From assembly GCF_014648595.1 (NCBI RefSeq), contig NZ_BMRK01000004.1, forward strand, positions 143,717-207,716: a stretch of 64,000 nt of DNA, given 5' to 3'. The position numbers were made by a program, and so were the translations under genes. The DNA is from Nocardioides luteus (lineage in GTDB: Bacteria > Actinomycetota > Actinomycetes > Propionibacteriales > Nocardioidaceae). This document shows, piece after piece, positions 60,760 through 64,000 of the stretch. How positions within the stretch are numbered: the first letter of the stretch is position 1; every line of letters starts with the position of its first letter. The notes under the pieces were generated by a model. It saw only the letters and a list, made by a program, of their open reading frames with translations. It did no database searches and was not told the origin of the DNA.

Positions 60760-60831
60760 GCCGAGACGTCACTTGGGTCGGTCGAGACGGCATTTCAGTG
60801 CCCTCTCGACCGACCCAAGTGACGTCTCGGC
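60760..60831. repeat. Large palindrome (dispersed element, copy 3 of 3)
   Basis: 33-base arms 60760-60792 and 60799-60831 with one mismatch around loop TTTCAG. The stretch GAGACGGCA/TGCCCTCTC mirrors the core of copies 1 and 2. It lies 13 bases after the lpdA stop. It would form a very stable terminator-like hairpin. Confidence 0.8.
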
Positions 60832-60843
60832 CTGCGGGAGCGC

Positions 60844-62253
60844 CTACTCGACGTGGTGGAGGCGGCGGGCGGCCTCGGCGGTGGAGCCGGAGATGGAGGG
60901 GTAGACGGTGAAGCTGTTGGCGATCTGGTCGACGGTGAGGCCGGTGGAGACCGCGAGGGTGATCGGGTGGATCAGCTCGGAGGCGCGGGGGCCGACGACG
61001 ACGCCGCCGATGACGACGCCGGTGCCGGGGCGGGAGATGAGCTTCACGAAGCCGTCGGAGATGCCCTGCATCTTCGCCCGCGGGTTGCCCTTGAGGTCGA
61101 GCCGCAGCGTGTCGGCGACGACCTCGCCGGAGTCGACCTGGGCCTGGGAGTAACCCACGGTGGCGATCTCGGGCGAGGTGAAGACGTTGGCCGCGACCTC
61201 CTTGAGGTCCATCGGGATGACCGCGTCGCCGAGGAAGTGGCGCATCGCGATGCGGCCGGCCATGGCGGCGGTGGAGGCGAGCATGAAGCCGCCGGTGCAG
61301 TCGCCGGCGGCGTACACGCCGTAGGCGGAGGTGCGCGAGACCTTGTCGGTGCGGATGAAGCCGCCCTCGTCGAGCTCGATGCCGGCCTCCTCCAGGCCGA
61401 GCCCCTCGGTGTTGGGGATCGAGCCGAGCGCGAGGATGCAGTGGCTGCCGGTGACCTCGCGACCGTCGGTCAGCTTGACGGTGACGACGTCGCCGGAGCG
61501 GGTCACCGACTCCATCCGCGACTTGCTGAGGATGTTCATCCCCTGCCGCTCGAGTACGTCCTGGAGAACCGTCGCCGCGTCCGCGTCCTCGCCCGGGAGG
61601 ACGCGGTCGCGGGAGGAGACCAGGGTGACCTGGGCGCCGAGGTTGAGGTAGGCGTTGGCGAACTCCACACCCGTGACACCCGAGCCCACCACGATCATGT
61701 GGGAGGGCAGCTCGTCGAGGTCGTAGACCTGCTCCCAGGTCAGGATGCGCTCGCCGTCGGGCTGCGCGGTGGGCAGCACCCGGGGCCGCGCACCGGTGGA
61801 GATCAGGACCGCGTCGTTCTCGATCGCCTCCTCGCCGCCGTCGTCGGCCCGGGTCGCGACCACCTGGCGCCGGTCGGCGTCGAGCCGGCCGGTGCCCTTG
61901 ACGACGCGGATCCCACGCCGGGTCAGCCTGCTCTCGATGTCGCTCGACTGCGCGAGCGCGAGCGCCTTGACGCGCTTGTTGACCAGCGCCAGGTCGGCGT
62001 AGAGCTCGGTGGCCGGGTCGCCGTGGTGGTCGCGGAAGTTGACGCCCAGGTCGCGGGCGAGGGTCATGTCCGACATCAGCTCGGACGTGGCGATCAGGGT
62101 CTTGCTCGGCACGCAGTCGGTGAGCACCGCGCTGCCGCCGAGGCCGTCGCGATCGACGACCGTCACCTCCGCCCCGAGCTGATGGGCGACCAGCGCCGCC
62201 TCGTATCCGCCAGGGCCCCCACCAATGATCGTCACCCGCGCCATGGGCGCCAT
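60844..62253 (-). CDS. lpdA: LpdA-like NAD(P)H-quinone reductase, flavoprotein disulfide reductase family
   Basis: 469 residues from ATG 62253; ATG 62244 is alternative. FAD motif RVTIIGGGPGGYEAALVAHQLG, NAD motif VVGSGVTGVEFANAY. The redox pair is broken: GGSAVLTDCVPSK has only one of the two Cys, as in Rv3303c (LpdA), which reduces quinones instead of lipoamide. Function in redox defence is likely. Confidence 0.9.
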   Translation of the reverse strand: MAPMARVTIIGGGPGGYEAALVAHQLGAEVTVVDRDGLGGSAVLTDCVPSKTLIATSELMSDMTLARDLGVNFRDHHGDPATELYADLALVNKRVKALALAQSSDIESRLTRRGIRVVKGTGRLDADRRQVVATRADDGGEEAIENDAVLISTGARPRVLPTAQPDGERILTWEQVYDLDELPSHMIVVGSGVTGVEFANAYLNLGAQVTLVSSRDRVLPGEDADAATVLQDVLERQGMNILSKSRMESVTRSGDVVTVKLTDGREVTGSHCILALGSIPNTEGLGLEEAGIELDEGGFIRTDKVSRTSAYGVYAAGDCTGGFMLASTAAMAGRIAMRHFLGDAVIPMDLKEVAANVFTSPEIATVGYSQAQVDSGEVVADTLRLDLKGNPRAKMQGISDGFVKLISRPGTGVVIGGVVVGPRASELIHPITLAVSTGLTVDQIANSFTVYPSISGSTAEAARRLHHVE

Positions 62254-62279
62254 TCTTTCACGCCACGTCAGCGACGGAG

Positions 62280-62822
62280 TCAGCCCATCGTCTTCTGACC
62301 GTCGATGGTCTCCCGGATGATGTCGGCGTGACCGGAGTGCTGCGCGGTCTCGGCCAGGATGTGCGTGAAGGTGCGACGGTGGGACCACCGGACGCCGGCC
62401 TCGAACCACGGGGCCTCGGGCAGCGGGTGGTCCGCGTCGAGGTCGACGGTGCGGATCAGCTCGTCGGTGGCGGCGGCGACCTCCTCGTACGTCTCGAGCA
62501 CGCCGGCCAGCGTCTCGTCCTCGGCCAGCACGAAGCCGGCGGCGAACTCGGCGTACTTCTCGGGGCTGACCTCCTGCGCCACCGGGCCGCGGACGACAAA
62601 GTCGGCCCAGCCGCGCTCGACGCCGGAGACGTGCTTGACCAGCCCACCGAGGCTGAGCGCGGAGACGGTCGGGGTGAGCCTGGCCTGCTCGTCGGTCAGG
62701 TCGCGGACGGCGAAGCGCAGGAAACCGCGGTGCTTGGCCAGGGCCTCCAGCAGGTCGGCCCGCTCACGGGTGGAGGCGGAGGTCGTGGAGGTGGCGGCGG
62801 CGTTCACAGCGGTTGCGGTCAT
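62280..62822 (-). CDS. DinB/DUF664 family protein
   Basis: 180 residues. Four-helix DinB fold: FLRFAVRDLTDEQARLTP, SLGGLVKHVSGVERGWADF and WSHRRTFTHILAETAQHSGHADIIRE with metal-binding histidines (H64, H154/H162-like). Such proteins are mycothiol- or bacillithiol-dependent transferases; mycothiol is the likely partner here. Divergent from TetR. Confidence 0.85.
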   Translation of the reverse strand: MTATAVNAAATSTTSASTRERADLLEALAKHRGFLRFAVRDLTDEQARLTPTVSALSLGGLVKHVSGVERGWADFVVRGPVAQEVSPEKYAEFAAGFVLAEDETLAGVLETYEEVAAATDELIRTVDLDADHPLPEAPWFEAGVRWSHRRTFTHILAETAQHSGHADIIRETIDGQKTMG

Positions 62823-62943
62823 GTCGTGGTCTCCTTGGTGGTATTTCCTTCTGACACCGGCAACGCTAGGGAGGGTTCAGGTCAGTTTCCGTCCGCATTG
62901 AACGGTGGCCTGAAAATGCCCGAAGGACGATTACGCTGCTGGG

Positions 62944-63492
62944 ATGACGAGGCCCGCGAACCCGACCCGCAGCGACGCGGTCCGCAACCGTGATCTGCTG
63001 GTCGCGGCTGCCCGCGAGGTGCTCGCCGAGCAGGGTCTCGACGCACCGATGTCCGCGGTGGCCAAGCGCGCCGGCGTCGGGCAGGGCACCCTCTACCGGC
63101 ACTTCCCCGACCGGCTCACCCTGGCCAGGGCGGTGCTGGACGAGAACGTCGCCCACATCGAGGAGGTGGCGGCCCGGCCGGGCGCGACGCTGGCCGACGT
63201 GCTCGGCGTCATCACCTGGCAGATGATCCACTCGATCGCCTTCGTGAGCCTGATCCGGCTCAGCGGCGAGGAGACGTCGCAGGACCTCGCCGACCGCGTA
63301 CGCACCGCCGTCGACGGGCTCCCCACGGAGAGTCACGCGACCGGGACCCGCGACACCGACGACGTCATGCTCGCCGTCGCGATGGTCTCCGGAGCCGTGC
63401 ACGGCCCGACCGAGCAGGTGCGCGAGGCGACCGCCCGCCGTGCCTGGCAGCTGCTCGGCATCGAGATCGGTGAGGTCACGCCCGATCACTGA
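62944..63492 (+). CDS. TetR family regulator
   Basis: 182 residues. HTH: RDLLVAAAREVLAEQGLDAPMSAVAKRAGVGQGTLYRHFPDRLTL. Divergent from the DinB gene and probably its repressor. The C-terminal domain is TetR_C-like. 121 bases between starts. Confidence 0.9.
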   Translation: MTRPANPTRSDAVRNRDLLVAAAREVLAEQGLDAPMSAVAKRAGVGQGTLYRHFPDRLTLARAVLDENVAHIEEVAARPGATLADVLGVITWQMIHSIAFVSLIRLSGEETSQDLADRVRTAVDGLPTESHATGTRDTDDVMLAVAMVSGAVHGPTEQVREATARRAWQLLGIEIGEVTPDH

Positions 63493-63540
63493 GGTCGCGT
63501 ACTCCGAGTAGGTGCTGGCGGCACGCAGGAATAGGCTTAC

Positions 63541-63553
63541 CGACATGATGTCG
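63541..63553. promoter_or_regulatory. CGACAT-G-ATGTCG palindrome upstream of ABC permease
   Basis: Perfect 6-bp arms around one base, 24 bases before the GTG start of the permease gene and 49 after the TetR stop. Candidate operator; regulator unknown. Confidence 0.45.
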
Positions 63554-63576
63554 ATAAAACTTCGTGGTGGTCAGTC

Positions 63577-64000
63577 GTGTTCCTAGCCTGGCGTGAGCTC
63601 TCCTTCGCCCGAGGACGGTTCGTCCTCATGGGCTCTGTCGTAGCCCTCATCGGGCTCCTGATGGTCCTGCTCTCCGGACTCTCCGTCGGTCTCGTCAACG
63701 ACGGCGTCTCCGGGCTGCAGAAGCTGCCGGTCTCCTCCTTCGCGTTCCAGGACGGTGTCGACAAGACCTCGGCCTTCTCCCGGTCCGTCGTAGGCGTCGA
63801 GACCGCCGAGACCTGGGCCGAGCAGGACGGCGTCGAGGACGCCACCCCGTTCGGCAACTCGCTGGTGAACACCCGCACCGACAAGGACGTCGACATCGAC
63901 ATGGCCCTCTTCGGCGTCGAGGAAGGCTCCTGGCTCTCCCCCGAGGCCACGGACGGCGCCGACCTGAGCGGGCCCGGACAGATCGTCGTCGCCGGCACGC
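63577..64000 (+). CDS. ABC transporter permease (FtsX/MacB-like), N-terminal part
   Basis: From GTG 63577 the frame reads VFLAWRELSFARGRFVLMGSVVALIGLLMVLLSGLS and then an extracytoplasmic domain, through to the window end with no stop. One transmembrane helix, then a periplasmic-type domain (KLPVSSFAFQDGVDKT), is the FtsX/MacB permease start. The rest is outside. Partner ATPase would be expected downstream. Confidence 0.75.
   Translation, partial: MFLAWRELSFARGRFVLMGSVVALIGLLMVLLSGLSVGLVNDGVSGLQKLPVSSFAFQDGVDKTSAFSRSVVGVETAETWAEQDGVEDATPFGNSLVNTRTDKDVDIDMALFGVEEGSWLSPEATDGADLSGPGQIVVAGT

Overview
The window is 64 kb of a high-GC actinobacterial chromosome. The gene set (AccA3-type biotin carboxylase, pyruvate carboxylase, an F420-type DUF385 reductase, WhiB-era style GTG/TTG starts, SARP and MocR regulators, class F sortase, GlcNAc-type sugar importer) fits the Nocardioidaceae, probably Nocardioides or a close relative. 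This placement is inference from gene content, not from a marker-gene comparison.

Layout. 1-12.0 kb: core-like genes, with an SDR gene abutting a headless TetR gene, a divergent YczE/MocR pair, an acyl-CoA ligase, a SARP-AfsR type regulator, a lipoprotein, a YjbR protein, two MarR regulators and a PYROXD2-like FAD oxidoreductase. 12.07-27.74 kb: an integrative and conjugative element of the AICE (pSAM2-like) type, inserted in the 3' end of a tRNA-Lys(CTT) gene and bounded by a 41-bp perfect direct repeat. Its leftward operon runs DUF6284-like, small membrane proteins, FtsK/TraB translocase, DnaJ-zinc protein, SpdB-like membrane protein, primase-polymerase, DUF3631 ATPase, excisionase, tyrosine integrase. 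It faces a divergent GntR regulator coupled to a stand-alone asparagine-synthetase-type PP-loop enzyme. Twin AGTCCT-N4-AGGACT operators sit between them. The cargo arm carries a 374-residue orphan, a decayed PP2C fragment, and a three-gene unit whose order and shapes match toxin-antitoxin-chaperone (TAC, HigB-HigA-SecB) systems.

Two DNA repeat arrays in the element stand out: twelve TGGGACGG octamers inside the 3' end of the DUF3631 gene, and seven GGTAGCG heptamers immediately downstream of the traB-like gene. Both sit just beyond proteins that share a KGYRRAD C-terminal motif; they are candidates for replication-origin iterons and the transfer locus (clt).

27.8-30.2 kb is a gene-poor scar zone with three copies of a conserved RNA-like element (a fourth is at the left edge of the window), an intact PP2C gene and a truncated MATE transporter gene. 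30.2-37.9 kb holds heme oxygenase with TetR, two paralogous secreted membrane-anchored proteins flanking a secreted HNH nuclease, a class F sortase, GroES-like and DUF3618 proteins, and Bcp. 38-43 kb: a TetR/SDR/DUF385 unit, tRNA-Leu, DUF805, Maf, GtrA and an acyl-CoA dehydrogenase. 43.2-48.4 kb: a sugar (probably GlcNAc/chitobiose) ABC importer with SIS protein and GlcNAc-kinase-like ATPase. 48.5-58.9 kb: acyl-CoA carboxylase alpha chain, TetR/epimerase, 3-hydroxybutyrate dehydrogenase/MFS/LysR and pyruvate carboxylase. 58.9-64 kb: an Erm-type methyltransferase with a leader peptide and attenuator-like hairpin, three large related palindromes in successive gaps, an LpdA-like quinone reductase, DinB, TetR and the start of an ABC permease.
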